Assembly: GCA_033852075.1 (NCBI GenBank)
Contig: JAWSVC010000021.1
Coordinates: 1-64,000 of the forward strand
Length of the DNA: 64,000 bases
Origin: QZLE01 sp033852075
GTDB taxonomy: Bacteria; Pseudomonadota; Gammaproteobacteria; QZLD01
Reading direction: 5' to 3'
Below are positions 44,112-53,568 of this stretch, one piece after another (position 1 is the first letter of the stretch; each line of letters opens with the position of its first letter). Both the position numbers and the translations under genes were made by a program. The notes under the pieces were generated by a model. The model made no database searches and was not told where the DNA came from. It saw nothing but the letters and a program-made list of their open reading frames with translations.

Positions 44112-45504
44112 AGTATCCCCCCTGCATTTTATCCCTCCTAAACACGGAAACATATTCATCAGCACCTTCCGGACGCTGTTGCCATACCAGATTTGCCATT
44201 TCTATAACCATATCGGTAGTACCGGCATAACCAACACGGCAAACACGACTTCCACCTATACGGTCATATATCGGATAACCAGCACGATAATGCGCCAACT
44301 CCTGTTCTTCACAAAATTCAGTCATATAGGAATTAGCAATCACCAAATCTATGGCGTATTCATAGGAAAGCTTTTTAAAATCCTCCAGATCCCCTTCCTG
44401 TATAACCTTATAATCAAGACCTTCCAGTTTTTCTTTATAATCTGAACCATAATTCAGATTAGTAGTAACAGCATACTGCAGGTCTATGCCGGTCTCTTCC
44501 GACAACTCCTGCAAAGGGATAAGAAGATCTGGGTCAGTGGCAACGGCCAGTCTACACTGACCCAGATAAAAGTGCGCATCCAAATACGCATCCCGAAGAC
44601 ATTGACGCTGCCTTTTATACATTGCCGGAACCGGGTTGCCCGACAATTTCATAAGCATTGCCATAAATTCATCATTGGCCTTAATACCAATCAAGCCATC
44701 AAAATGGGAAAAAGAGATACCGGCACGCAGATGCAGTAGCATGCCGGCACTCTTCATTGATAGTCCAATTGAAACTACGCCGCAGGCATTTGCTATACGC
44801 TCAAACATGCCTTTGGAACACCCCCCGTAGGTTATCGGACTGTAGCGCGACTCGGCTAAATGCCCATCCAGTGAACCACTTAGATCGGGCAGAAATATTG
44901 GATTAAGGCCAAACATTTCTACCATAAGTCTGATGGCCTCAATATCTGCCGGTGTATGCATTGCACTTGGCAATATAACCAGATCTTTACTGTTCTTCTT
45001 TTTATCTTTTGCTTCAATAAATGTTTTAGCAACACAGTTTTCAATTATCGCTTCAACAGCTGCAACATAACCGGTTTCCAAACACCCAAGGTAATCAGGA
45101 GTTGATACCGGAACCAAAATTACATCATTATATTGAGGATATTCACTGCGAAACTCTTTGATTATCCGCTGCAGATCTGTACCTTCAGCCTCAGAAACAC
45201 CTGTAGTCAAAACTCCTATTATCTCTGGTTTGCCTTCTTCACATAAATTTACCAAACCATCTATTAAATTCTGATCCGGGTTCATAACCGCAGCCAAATG
45301 ATCTAACGCTGTAGTCTGTATCGGAACCGGCTCAAAGAAGTGACGAATAAACAGGATCTTGCCATAGGCTGAACAACCCTGATTGGCATGCAAAAGCGGG
45401 ACTGATTTATCCAACCCGAGAAATGCCAATGTAGCCCCCATAGGTTGGCTTATTTTAATCGGGTCAACGGTCATTGCTTTTGTACGTTTAATTAGTTTTG
45501 CCAT
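44083..45504 (-). CDS. nifN: nitrogenase FeMo-co scaffold protein NifN
   Basis: 473 residues, start MAKLIKRTKAMTVDPIKISQ. With NifE it forms the scaffold that turns NifB-co into FeMo-co. NifK-like features: ISQPMGATLAFLGLDKSVPL, HANQGCSAYGKILFIRHFFEP and VLTTGVSEAEGTDLQ in place of the third P-cluster-type Cys, as expected for NifN. Separated from nifE by 142 bases that contain a repeat. Confidence 0.95.
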   Translation of the reverse strand: MAKLIKRTKAMTVDPIKISQPMGATLAFLGLDKSVPLLHANQGCSAYGKILFIRHFFEPVPIQTTALDHLAAVMNPDQNLIDGLVNLCEEGKPEIIGVLTTGVSEAEGTDLQRIIKEFRSEYPQYNDVILVPVSTPDYLGCLETGYVAAVEAIIENCVAKTFIEAKDKKKNSKDLVILPSAMHTPADIEAIRLMVEMFGLNPIFLPDLSGSLDGHLAESRYSPITYGGCSKGMFERIANACGVVSIGLSMKSAGMLLHLRAGISFSHFDGLIGIKANDEFMAMLMKLSGNPVPAMYKRQRQCLRDAYLDAHFYLGQCRLAVATDPDLLIPLQELSEETGIDLQYAVTTNLNYGSDYKEKLEGLDYKVIQEGDLEDFKKLSYEYAIDLVIANSYMTEFCEEQELAHYRAGYPIYDRIGGSRVCRVGYAGTTDMVIEMANLVWQQRPEGADEYVSVFRRDKMQGGYYDAATHASH

Positions 45505-45557
45505 GTTGCCTCCTGGATATTTTCATCAGGTAATATGCATACTAAAATCTCTGTTCT

Positions 45558-45632
45558 AAGATGGCTGAGCGTAGCCGAAGCCTCGGCACTTGGAATACAA
45601 TTTTTTGACCCTTCGGCTACGCTCAGGGATCC
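45558..45632. repeat. inverted repeat between nifE and nifN
   Basis: AGATGGCTGAGCGTAGCCGA on the left and TCGGCTACGCTCAGGGATC on the right pair over about 14 bases (CTGAGCGTAGCCGA / TCGGCTACGCTCAG) with a 40-base loop. The same GGCTGAGC/GCTCAGGG motif lies inside MITE copy A. Confidence 0.75.
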
Positions 45633-45646
45633 TGATACTCTAATCA

Positions 45647-47032
45647 TCACCCCACCTCCCAAGGAGCGGGCTTATCAATAATTTTCCACAATGGATTGTT
45701 TATTGTTCTATCAAGCTCTTTAGCTAAAATCAGCATTCCTTCATATCCGGCATAGGGTTGTTCCCGCTCTTGATTGATATGTAAGAATGGAATGCGAGCC
45801 TTCAATGATGTGTACATATTCCTTCCACCGGCAACCAACACATCTACATTGTATGCATCACACAACCGAATCAGGTTTTCCGGGTTACCATTGTCTACCA
45901 TCTGGATGTCATCCCCGGTAATCATTTTGATGCGTTGTTTATCCTCCGGCGTGGATTTTTTTACTCCAGTGGCAACAACTTTCATACCTAAATCATCTTG
46001 CAATGCCGAAAGTACCGACCAGGATTTAACTCCACCGGTATAAAGCAGTGCGCTTTTACCGGAAAGCCTTTCGCGATATTCATCCAAATCGAAATTTATC
46101 TTTTCTTCTTCCTCGGCAATCAATTCTTCAGTGCGTTTTATCAGGTCATCATCACCTATCATTGCTGCAATACTACGCAATGCATTTGAGGTATCTCTAA
46201 CCCCATAAAAGCTACCTTCAAACCAGGGAATGCCATACTTCTGTTCCAATCCCCGGGCAACGTTAAGTAAAGCTCTGGAACAAACAACCATGGTCACATC
46301 GGCTCGATGCATCGTCTGAACTTCATTAAAACGCGCATCTCCGGATAAGGAACCTCTAACATTTATACCGAGTTTGTCCAGAAGTGGTAAAACATGCCAA
46401 AACTCACCGGCAATATTATATTCACCAACAAGATTAAGATGGTAAATCTTATGACCAGCAGGTGTTTTTTCCGGAAATGGTTTTGGTTCTGCAGTACCAA
46501 TAACCTTTTTCAACATAACATCCCCGGCCACACGGTTACCAAAGTTCTTGCTACCGTAAAACCCTGCTGCCGGAAGGTGAATTACCGGTACACCTAATTT
46601 ATCTTGCGCAGCCTTACATGCTGAAGCAACATCATCTCCAACCAAAGCAGTAAGACAGGTCTCATAGACAAAAACAGCCTTGGGAGAATAATCGTTAACT
46701 GCTTGGCGAATACTGTGTATTAGGCGTGCCTCACCTCTACCCATAACCACATCTAATTCATTCAGATCTGTGGTCATTCCCATTTTGTAAAAACTTTCAC
46801 CAGTGGTTCCGGAACCTCTGATTCCCCAAGCACTACCGGTACACGCTATAGAGCCATGCACTATGTGTGCAACATCAGTTATTGGCAACAGGGCTATCAA
46901 AGCTCCATCAAGGGTGCATCCTCCAGCTGTTGACCCAGGTGTCGCACGGGAACAACCTTCCTTGTTTCCACTATTGGAATCACAGGCCGGTTCGTTACGT
47001 AATTCTTTTATTTCGGCGTTGCTTAAACTCAT
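45647..47032 (-). CDS. nifE: nitrogenase FeMo-co scaffold protein NifE
   Basis: 461 residues. NifD-like: a first Cys region (EGCSRATPGSTAGGCTLDGA), then HGSIACTGSAWGIRGSG and VYETCLTALVGDDV, the three Cys sites that hold the interface cluster with NifN. It is the alpha subunit of the NifEN scaffold. The first residues (ELRNEPACDSNSGNKEG) are typical of NifE. 178 bases separate it from nifY, filled by two repeats. Confidence 0.96.
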   Translation of the reverse strand: MSLSNAEIKELRNEPACDSNSGNKEGCSRATPGSTAGGCTLDGALIALLPITDVAHIVHGSIACTGSAWGIRGSGTTGESFYKMGMTTDLNELDVVMGRGEARLIHSIRQAVNDYSPKAVFVYETCLTALVGDDVASACKAAQDKLGVPVIHLPAAGFYGSKNFGNRVAGDVMLKKVIGTAEPKPFPEKTPAGHKIYHLNLVGEYNIAGEFWHVLPLLDKLGINVRGSLSGDARFNEVQTMHRADVTMVVCSRALLNVARGLEQKYGIPWFEGSFYGVRDTSNALRSIAAMIGDDDLIKRTEELIAEEEEKINFDLDEYRERLSGKSALLYTGGVKSWSVLSALQDDLGMKVVATGVKKSTPEDKQRIKMITGDDIQMVDNGNPENLIRLCDAYNVDVLVAGGRNMYTSLKARIPFLHINQEREQPYAGYEGMLILAKELDRTINNPLWKIIDKPAPWEVG

Positions 47033-47085
47033 AACTATCTCACTTCTACATCTTTGTTTATTAACACTTCTTACCTACCAAACCT

Positions 47086-47187
47086 CCGTTCACCCTGAGC
47101 ACGAGGAACGAGTAGTCGAAGGGCAATAACTTATATTTATATTAATACCGTTGCATACTTCGACTGCTTCGCGCTCAGCACGAACGG
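47086..47187. repeat. two dispersed repeats between nifY and nifE
   Basis: CCGTTCACCCTGAGCACGAG...GTCGAAGGG (47086-47123) and TACCGTTGCATACTTCGACT...GAACGG (47146-47187). The second is nearly identical to 8899-8940. Confidence 0.8.
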
Positions 47188-47210
47188 TATTATTATTTTG
47201 CCAGCTCCCC

Positions 47211-47909
47211 CTAAACATGCATCGGAATTTCAGCAGCTTTCACCATCCAACGCGGTGGCGAATTCTGCATCACTGTCTGCAATTCAGCCAGTTTCTCTAG
47301 CGCTGCTATCGGAGCATCTACCTTAATCGGATGCCCACCAAATCGGGTAAATCGAGCCGCTGCAGGTCCCCAGATAGAACATGCTATCAGCATATTACAA
47401 TCCTTAAGCATATCCGCCCTGCGAATTGAACGATCAACATCCAACCCTGCTTTCTGGTCCGCATCCAAACCGGAACGAATATCAATCAAACGCACTTCAG
47501 TTGCAGATATCTGATATATCAAAAATCTTTCGCAAGAACCAAAGTGGCCATCTATAACCTCTGCTGAATTTGAGGCACAAGCCACTCTGATAGATCCGGG
47601 CATTTCATCTTCACAATAAGATTCAATTTCAGGTAACGGCTCTTGATTCATCTCTATGTCACCTTTCAGAAAACCAATTGCCTGACGCAACATAGGACCA
47701 GGAACATCCTTCATATCACCATGGGCTGCCTGTTTCATCATACTGGGCGTTAGACTATCCAATCCATTCTGGGTTAATGGCAAGCCGATACAATCATCAA
47801 GCACTGTTAACAGACGTCGCGGATCTGTTTCAGGCAATGCGCGCGCGGCCAGTGCAATGCGCAAAGCGACATCGCGATGAATGTTTATATCTATGGCCGA
47901 ATCATTCAT
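47211..47909 (-). CDS. nifY: nitrogenase cofactor-binding protein NifY/NafY
   Basis: 232 residues. An N-terminal helical domain (about 1-100, DCIGLPLTQNGLDSLTPSMM) as in NafY, then a NifX-type cofactor domain (IRVACASNSAEVIDGHFGSC, GGHPIKVDAPIAAL). NafY-type proteins bind apo-MoFe protein and hand over FeMo-co. First gene of nifY-E-N-X. Confidence 0.9.
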   Translation of the reverse strand: MNDSAIDINIHRDVALRIALAARALPETDPRRLLTVLDDCIGLPLTQNGLDSLTPSMMKQAAHGDMKDVPGPMLRQAIGFLKGDIEMNQEPLPEIESYCEDEMPGSIRVACASNSAEVIDGHFGSCERFLIYQISATEVRLIDIRSGLDADQKAGLDVDRSIRRADMLKDCNMLIACSIWGPAAARFTRFGGHPIKVDAPIAALEKLAELQTVMQNSPPRWMVKAAEIPMHV

Positions 47910-47967
47910 ATCATACCTCCACTACAGGATTTTAGATTCAGGGACAGGCTGGCTGTATCATCACTAA

Positions 47968-47984
47968 TACAAATGGCATGCCAA
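47968..47984 (-). promoter_or_regulatory. probable sigma-54 promoter of nifY-E-N-X
   Basis: Minus strand TTGGCATGCCATTTGTA: the -24 part is good, but the -12 dinucleotide is GT rather than GC. Two clear NifA sites upstream support it. Confidence 0.55.
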
Positions 47985-48039
47985 GCACAGACCGCCAATA
48001 TTACTCGTTGTTTTTAAAGGATTTATTTTTTGAGCGCGC

Positions 48040-48095
48040 TGTTACAAACACAACAATCAAGCAACCAACAACAACATTATGTAGCAATCACTACA
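48040..48095 (-). promoter_or_regulatory. two NifA sites upstream of nifY
   Basis: Exact TGT-N10-ACA at 48040-48055 (TGTTACAAACACAACA) and 48080-48095 (TGTAGCAATCACTACA). They lie 60-115 bases beyond the -24 element. The second differs from the site at 42824 by one base. Confidence 0.85.
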
Positions 48096-48196
48096 ATGAG
48101 TGCATCAAAACCTATCCCTTTTTTCACCCCCCCCTATTATTCATAAGAAATGTCCGTCATCCCCAACTAAAAGAAATCGTCATCCCCAACTTGATT

Positions 48197-48322
48197 CACT
48201 ACTGTCCGGGGAAANNGCTCAGGGAACTTGAAAAATTTAAGTCTAAAATCACCTGTTTCATTCAGAAACCTTGCTACGCATGGCTTTCCAAAGACAGGTA
48301 ATATTTTCCCCGGACAGTAGTG
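48197..48322. mobile_element. MITE copy B, with assembly gap
   Basis: Ends CACTACTGTCCGGGGAAA and TTTTCCCCGGACAGTAGTG, flanked by a perfect 10-bp duplication CAACTTGATT centred on the loop of an ATCCCCAA...TTGGGGAT palindrome. 'nn' at 48215-48216 replaces about 40 bases present in copy A, so the copy is incompletely assembled. It lies between the nifY and nifH control regions. Confidence 0.85.
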
Positions 48323-48403
48323 CAACTTGATTGGGGATCTCAACAACGCATGCGCATCTCTAGTTATGAACGTGATTATGAGAAGGAATAACACCGTGTA
48401 TTT

Positions 48404-48419
48404 TGTAGCTCTTCAAACA
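48404..48419 (+). promoter_or_regulatory. NifA upstream site of nifH
   Basis: TGTAGCTCTTCAAACA, exact TGT-N10-ACA, 88 bases before the -24 element. A second, one-mismatch site (TGTAAGACAAGTTACC) lies at 48434-48449. Confidence 0.8.
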
Positions 48420-48506
48420 TTTTGTCGCAATATTGTAAGACAAGTTACCAACCAACACTTACCAGTTAGTCAACTATAAACAACAAGTTACAGCAATAAA
48501 AAATTA

Positions 48507-48522
48507 TGGCATGCAATGTGCT
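48507..48522 (+). promoter_or_regulatory. sigma-54 promoter of nifHDK
   Basis: TGGCATGCAATGTGCT with GG-N10-GC spacing; 71 bases before the nifH start. AGGAG at 48581-48585 is the ribosome site. Confidence 0.85.
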
Positions 48523-48592
48523 TATGGTGATATTGAAGAGCCCGGCAACAGATTACGTTGTTGAGTAACATTAAATATTAGGAGTTATTATC

Positions 48593-49492
48593 ATGGCTAA
48601 AAAAATTCGTCAATGCGCCATCTACGGTAAAGGTGGTATCGGCAAATCCACAACCACACAAAACTTGGTTGCTGCTCTAGCCGAGTCTGGCAAGAAAGTA
48701 ATGATCGTCGGCTGCGATCCTAAAGCTGATTCAACCCGCCTGATCCTTCACTCTAAAGCTCAAACTAGCGTGATGAATCTAGCAGCCAAACAAGGTTCTG
48801 TTGAAGACCTTGAACTAGAAGATGTATTGGAAGTTGGCTTTGGTGGCGTGAAATGTGTTGAGTCTGGTGGTCCTGAACCTGGTGTTGGTTGTGCCGGACG
48901 TGGCGTAATTACTGCTATCAACTTCCTTGAAGAAGAAGGCGCTTATGATGACGAGCTTGATTTCGTATTTTACGATGTACTAGGTGACGTGGTATGCGGT
49001 GGTTTCGCTATGCCGATTCGTGAAAACAAAGCGGAAGAGATCTACATCGTTGTATCTGGCGAGATGATGGCCATGTATGCAGCCAACAACATTTCTAAAG
49101 GTATCGGCAAATATGCAACCTCAGGTAAAGTACGTTTAGCAGGACTTATCTGTAACAGCCGTAATACCGACCGCGAAGACGAACTAATCATGGCATTAGC
49201 CGAACGCCTTGGAACTACAATGATCCACTTCGTGCCTCGTGACAATGTAGTACAACACGCTGAAATTCGTCGTATGACCGTAATCGAATACAACCCTGAA
49301 GCTAACCAAGCGGATGAGTATCGTACACTAGCACAAAAGGTTGTCGACAATACAAGATTCGTTATTCCAACTCCGCTAGAGATGGAAGAACTTGAAGAGT
49401 TGTTAATGGAGTTTGGCATCATGGATGTCGAAGATGAATCTATCGTCGGTCAGACAGCAGCTGAAGCAGCGGCGGCAGCAGCCGACGCCTAA
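48593..49492 (+). CDS. nifH: nitrogenase iron protein NifH
   Basis: 299 residues. Fe protein of nitrogenase: reduces the MoFe protein with ATP hydrolysis. P-loop YGKGGIGKST (11-20), cluster ligands Cys 100 and Cys 135, switch motifs DPKAD and DVLGDVVCGG. Arg 103 in GCAGRGVI is the known ADP-ribosylation target of DraT, here with both draT and draG in the window. The tail is Ala-rich (AAEAAAAAADA). Confidence 0.99.
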   Translation: MAKKIRQCAIYGKGGIGKSTTTQNLVAALAESGKKVMIVGCDPKADSTRLILHSKAQTSVMNLAAKQGSVEDLELEDVLEVGFGGVKCVESGGPEPGVGCAGRGVITAINFLEEEGAYDDELDFVFYDVLGDVVCGGFAMPIRENKAEEIYIVVSGEMMAMYAANNISKGIGKYATSGKVRLAGLICNSRNTDREDELIMALAERLGTTMIHFVPRDNVVQHAEIRRMTVIEYNPEANQADEYRTLAQKVVDNTRFVIPTPLEMEELEELLMEFGIMDVEDESIVGQTAAEAAAAAADA

Positions 49493-49526
49493 ATAACTTA
49501 GCCAATATTAATAATAGGAGAAATCC

Positions 49527-50996
49527 ATGACTAAGCCTAACCGCGAACAAAACGAAGCCCTGATTAAAGAGGTGCTGGATTTTTATCCGGAACGAACCAG
49601 AAAAGATCGTGCCAAACATTTAATGGTTAACGATAAAAAGCTGGAGTCATCCAAAAAGTGTATAACCTCCAATCGCAAATCATTCCCTGGAGTGATGACC
49701 ATGCGCGGTTGCGCTTACGCCGGTTCAAGAGGTGTAGTATTTGGACCAATGAAAGATATTCTAGATATTTCTCACGGCCCTGTTGGCTGCGGTCAATACT
49801 CACGTGCTGGCAGAAGAAACTACATCACAGGTATGGGCGGCATTGATGTATTTGGTGATCTGAACTGCACCTCTGATTTTCAGGAAAAAGACATCGTATT
49901 TGGTGGTGACAAGAAACTAGCCAAGTTGATTCAGGAATCGGAAACCATGTTTCCACTAACCAAAGCGATCGCAATTCAATCAGAATGCCCAGTAGGTCTG
50001 ATTGGTGATGACATCGAGGCAGTAGCCAAAAAGTCATCTGCTGAAATCGGCAAGCCGATAATACCATTACGCTGTGAGGGTTTTAGAGGTGTTTCACAAT
50101 CACTTGGACACCATATTGCCAACGATGGATTGCGTGATTACGTTGTCCACAACCGTGATGGTAAAAAATTCGAAGGAACTCCATATGATGTCGCACTTCT
50201 GGGTGACTATAACATCGGTGGTGATGCTTGGGCATCACGCAGACTGCTAGAAGAAATTGGGTTACGTGTAATCGGCCAGTGGTCTGGTGACGCATCCCTT
50301 GCAGAGATGGAAAATACTCCAAACGCTAAGCTTAATCTTCTGCACTGCTATCGTTCCATGAACTACATCAGCCGTCACATGGAAGAAAAATATGGTATTC
50401 CATGGACAGAATTCAACTTCTTCGGCCCAACCAAGATCGCTGAATCATTACGCATGATCGCGGGTTACTTTGACGACAAAATCAAAGAAAACGTTGAGAA
50501 GGTTATTAAAAAATACACTCCTTCAATGGATGCCATCATAGCCAAATACAGACCTCGTCTGGAAGGCAAGAAAGTGATGCTGTATGTGGGTGGCCTACGT
50601 CCTCGCCATACGATTGGTGCCTATGAAGATCTAGGTATGGAAGTAGTTGGTACCGGCTATGAATTTGCTCACAACGACGATTATGACCGTACCATCAAAG
50701 ATATGAAAGATTCTACTCTGATCTTTGATGATGCTTCAGGTTATGAGCTGGATGAATTTGTAAAGGCACTGAAACCAGATTTGGTTGGCTCAGGAATCAA
50801 AGAAAAATATCCATTCCACAAAATGGGTGTTCCTTTCAGACAGATGCACTCCTGGGACTATTCCGGCCCTTATCATGGTTACGACGGATTCGCGGTATTT
50901 GCACGCGACATGGATATGACCATAAACAACCCATGCTGGGACAAAATGGTTGCACCATGGGCAGAAGCTCCAGCGCACATGAGAAAGTCTGGCTAA
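49527..50996 (+). CDS. nifD: nitrogenase MoFe protein alpha chain NifD
   Basis: 489 residues. P-cluster Cys 62, 88 and 154; FeMo-co ligands Cys 274 and His 441; His 195 and Gln 191 near the active site. These identify a molybdenum enzyme rather than Anf or Vnf. A GGAG ribosome site lies 34 bases after nifH. Confidence 0.99.
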   Translation: MTKPNREQNEALIKEVLDFYPERTRKDRAKHLMVNDKKLESSKKCITSNRKSFPGVMTMRGCAYAGSRGVVFGPMKDILDISHGPVGCGQYSRAGRRNYITGMGGIDVFGDLNCTSDFQEKDIVFGGDKKLAKLIQESETMFPLTKAIAIQSECPVGLIGDDIEAVAKKSSAEIGKPIIPLRCEGFRGVSQSLGHHIANDGLRDYVVHNRDGKKFEGTPYDVALLGDYNIGGDAWASRRLLEEIGLRVIGQWSGDASLAEMENTPNAKLNLLHCYRSMNYISRHMEEKYGIPWTEFNFFGPTKIAESLRMIAGYFDDKIKENVEKVIKKYTPSMDAIIAKYRPRLEGKKVMLYVGGLRPRHTIGAYEDLGMEVVGTGYEFAHNDDYDRTIKDMKDSTLIFDDASGYELDEFVKALKPDLVGSGIKEKYPFHKMGVPFRQMHSWDYSGPYHGYDGFAVFARDMDMTINNPCWDKMVAPWAEAPAHMRKSG

Positions 50997-51070
50997 GTAC
51001 GCACTGACATCACCATCTTAATAACTATAGCTCGTATTAATCCATAGTTGGTACGGGCTAGGAGTAAAGT
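50997..51070 (+). other. nifD-nifK spacer with small hairpin
   Basis: TAGCTCGTA and TACGGGCTA can pair (one mismatch) around a 15-base loop just before the nifK ribosome site (CTAGGAG), which may protect the upstream transcript or adjust NifK yield. Confidence 0.4.
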
Positions 51071-52639
51071 ATGCAAAATGTAGATAATATTAAACCGTCA
51101 TATCCTCTGTTCTGTGATAAAGAATACGAAAAGATGTTCAATACCAAGAGATCTGTATTCGAAGAACAGCATCCAAAGAAAAAAGTGGAAGAAACCTTCC
51201 AGTGGACCACCACTCAAGAGTATCAGGATCTAAACTTCGAACGCGAAGCTCTAACAATCAACCCTGCCAAGGCCTGCCAACCACTTGGTGCAGCACTTTG
51301 CGGTGTAGGTTTTCACAAAACATTGGTATATATCCACGGTTCACAAGGCTGTGTGGCATATTTCCGCACCTACTTCAACCGTCATTTTAAAGAGCCATTC
51401 GCAATCATTGCTGATTCAATGACTGAGGATGCTGCTGTGTTTGGTGGACAAAAAAATGTCCACGAAGGACTGCACAACGCTCATAAGCTTTACGATGCTG
51501 AAATGATAGCAGTATCAACCACATGTATCGCCGAGGTAATCGGGGACGACCTTAACGCATTCATCAACAATGCTAAAAATGAAGGCTACATACCTAAAGA
51601 ATTCCCGGTACCACATGCTGCTACACCATCATTTGTTGGTTCGCACATCACCGGTTGGGACAACATGTGTGAAGGCATATTGAGCTACTTCACCCTTAAT
51701 CATATGGAAGGCAAAGAAGTTGGCTGGAACGGCAAGATTAACTTCGTGCCAGGCTTTGAAACCTATCTAGGCAACTTCCGTGTAATCAAGCGTTACATGA
51801 AGGAGATGGATTTAGATTTCACTCTATTGTCTGATCCTGAAGAAGTATTAGATACTCCAGCTGATGGCGAGTTCCAGATGTATGCCGGCGGCACAACTCA
51901 GCAAGAAGTAAAAGATGCTCCAAACGCAATAACTACCGTACTGCTGCAACCACTGTCATTGAACAAAACCAAGAAATTTGTTCAAGGCACCTGGAATCAC
52001 GAAGTACCTGACCTACAAATTCCTATGGGAGTTTCAGCTACTGATGAGTTCATGATGAAAATTTCTGAGCTTACCGGTAAAGAAATTCCGGAATCAATCA
52101 CCAAGGAACGTGGTCGTCTTATAGACATGATGACTGATTCGCACCAGTGGTTACACGGCAAGAAAATGGCAATGTACGGAGATCCTGATTTCCTATTAGG
52201 CCTTACCAGCTTCCTGCTTGAATTAGGCATCGAACCTACACACATCGTTTGCAACAACGGTAACAAACGTTGGGAAAAAGCAATGCAAAAAGTTCTGGAT
52301 GCATCACCATATGGAGCCAGCGCCAAGTTATACTCTGGAGCTGACCTGTGGCATCTACGCAGCCTGTGCTTTACCGACAAGCCAGACTTCCTGATTGGAA
52401 ACAGCTACGGCAAATTCATCCAACGCGACACATTGCACAAAGGCGAGGAATTCGAAGTACCACTAATCCGTATCGGTTTCCCTCTTTTCGACCGTCATCA
52501 CCTGCATCGCAATACAACTTTAGGTTATGAAGGCGGGATGTACATCCTGACTACACTAGTTAACGCGGTACTGGAAGATATCGATCAAAAGACCAAGAAA
52601 CTTGGCGTAACTGATTTCAACTACGATCTGATTCGCTAA
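51071..52639 (+). CDS. nifK: nitrogenase MoFe protein beta chain NifK
   Basis: 522 residues, the normal length of the Azotobacter/Klebsiella type with a long N-terminal extension. P-cluster Cys 69, 94 and 152 are in place (KACQPLGAALCGVGF, HGSQGCVAYFRTYF, STTCIAEVIGDD). Ser in the NifK P-cluster region and C-terminal FNYDLIR as usual. Confidence 0.99.
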   Translation: MQNVDNIKPSYPLFCDKEYEKMFNTKRSVFEEQHPKKKVEETFQWTTTQEYQDLNFEREALTINPAKACQPLGAALCGVGFHKTLVYIHGSQGCVAYFRTYFNRHFKEPFAIIADSMTEDAAVFGGQKNVHEGLHNAHKLYDAEMIAVSTTCIAEVIGDDLNAFINNAKNEGYIPKEFPVPHAATPSFVGSHITGWDNMCEGILSYFTLNHMEGKEVGWNGKINFVPGFETYLGNFRVIKRYMKEMDLDFTLLSDPEEVLDTPADGEFQMYAGGTTQQEVKDAPNAITTVLLQPLSLNKTKKFVQGTWNHEVPDLQIPMGVSATDEFMMKISELTGKEIPESITKERGRLIDMMTDSHQWLHGKKMAMYGDPDFLLGLTSFLLELGIEPTHIVCNNGNKRWEKAMQKVLDASPYGASAKLYSGADLWHLRSLCFTDKPDFLIGNSYGKFIQRDTLHKGEEFEVPLIRIGFPLFDRHHLHRNTTLGYEGGMYILTTLVNAVLEDIDQKTKKLGVTDFNYDLIR

Positions 52640-52656
52640 AAGGGAGGATGGAAGCC

Positions 52657-52884
52657 ATGGCTAATATCATGATTCGTCAAGGTAACAATGGTGGTTTGGT
52701 ATTTTACCTTCCCAAGCGTGATATAGAGGCAGATATTGCTTCCATTGAGTTCGACACCCCGGACAAATGGGGTGGCGAACTTCGCCTGGAGAACGGTGGC
52801 ATCTATCACTTTGCACCGATAGCAAAACCTGACCGATTACCTATATCGGTAAGGGCAACGCGAATCAGCAAAGCGGAAGATTGA
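52657..52884 (+). CDS. nifT: nitrogen fixation protein NifT/FixU
   Basis: 75 residues from the ATG at 52657; an earlier ATG at 52648 directly abuts the AGGGAGG ribosome site, so it is too close. NifT pattern IMIRQGNNGGLVFYLPKRD, WGGELRLENGGIYHFAP. Small protein co-transcribed with nifHDK, not essential in studied species. Confidence 0.92.
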   Translation: MANIMIRQGNNGGLVFYLPKRDIEADIASIEFDTPDKWGGELRLENGGIYHFAPIAKPDRLPISVRATRISKAED

Positions 52885-52909
52885 TACCGCAGACAACTTA
52901 TAACCCATG

Positions 52910-52940
52910 CCCCTGACTTAAAAACCCAGGGGTATTATTT
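52910..52940 (+). terminator. terminator after nifT
   Basis: CCCCTG and CAGGGG form a stem around an 11-base A-rich loop, followed by TATTATTTT. It ends nifHDKT, so fdxB may depend on its own promoter or read-through. Confidence 0.7.
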
Positions 52941-52950
52941 TGCAAACCAG

Positions 52951-53047
52951 AATAATTGGGTGCGGAGTAACAAATAAGCCATCTCATAGAATACTGAATC
53001 AGCACCTATAATCTATGACGCTTAATTTTACTCCGGCCCCAATTATT
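52951..53047. repeat. 97-bp MITE-like inverted repeat upstream of fdxB
   Basis: AATAATTGGGTGCGGAGTAA at the left and its near complement at the right (18 of 20 positions; right end TTACTCCGGCCCCAATTATT). The inner arms continue (CAAATAAGC / GCTTAATTT). The AATTGGGGYCGGAGTAAAAT-type motif is common as a dispersed element of RAYT or group II systems in gammaproteobacteria. Confidence 0.8.
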
Positions 53048-53089
53048 CAAACATCAACAACACGTTAACTTATTTATAAGGAGTTAAAC

Positions 53090-53365
53090 ATGAGCGAATA
53101 TACTGCTGAAACGAAGGGCGGGTCACCATGGACGCCAGAGTTCATAAAATCATTGGACCCAGAAAGCTGTATAGCATGCGGACGCTGCTTTAAAGTCTGT
53201 CCGCGTGACGTACTGGATTTTGTCGCCAGTGACGAGGATGATGACGAAGACGTCAGTGCTGCAGCTAAAATGGTAATTAAAGATGCCAGTGACTGCATCG
53301 GCTGCGGAGCATGCGGACGCGTATGTGCGAAAAACAGCTTCTCTTTTGAAGCTAAGGAAGCATAG
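53090..53365 (+). CDS. fdxB: nif-specific ferredoxin III (FdxB-like)
   Basis: 91 residues with two 4Fe-4S motifs, CIACGRCFKVCPRD (27-40) and CIGCGACGRVCAKN, separated by an acidic insertion (DEDDDEDV). The start STPEFI-type (WTPEFIKSLDPES) and length fit the nif-specific ferredoxin III family, a likely electron carrier to nitrogenase or to NifB. The AAGGAG ribosome site lies six bases before the ATG. Confidence 0.93.
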   Translation: MSEYTAETKGGSPWTPEFIKSLDPESCIACGRCFKVCPRDVLDFVASDEDDDEDVSAAAKMVIKDASDCIGCGACGRVCAKNSFSFEAKEA

Positions 53366-53568
53366 GTCTCTCGATATTTAACTGGATACTGGTCGACACC
53401 GTATGAATGACATTATTTATGATGTCGTCATCCCGGCGAAGGCCGGGATCCAGCATCTCTAACTAAATATTTGACCATAACTATCATTCTAGCAAGAATA
53501 TAACCATCTAATAACACTAAACTTTCAGTGCATTATTTCCATGATTTTTCTGGATACCGGCCTTCGCC

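Noticed and set aside
48167..48394. Frames running through 48215
   Set aside because: They cross the 'nn' gap and consist of MITE sequence.
52930..52943. GG-N10-GC match as a sigma-54 promoter for fdxB
   Set aside because: It is part of the stem and T-rich tail of the nifT terminator, and the -24 bases do not match beyond GG.
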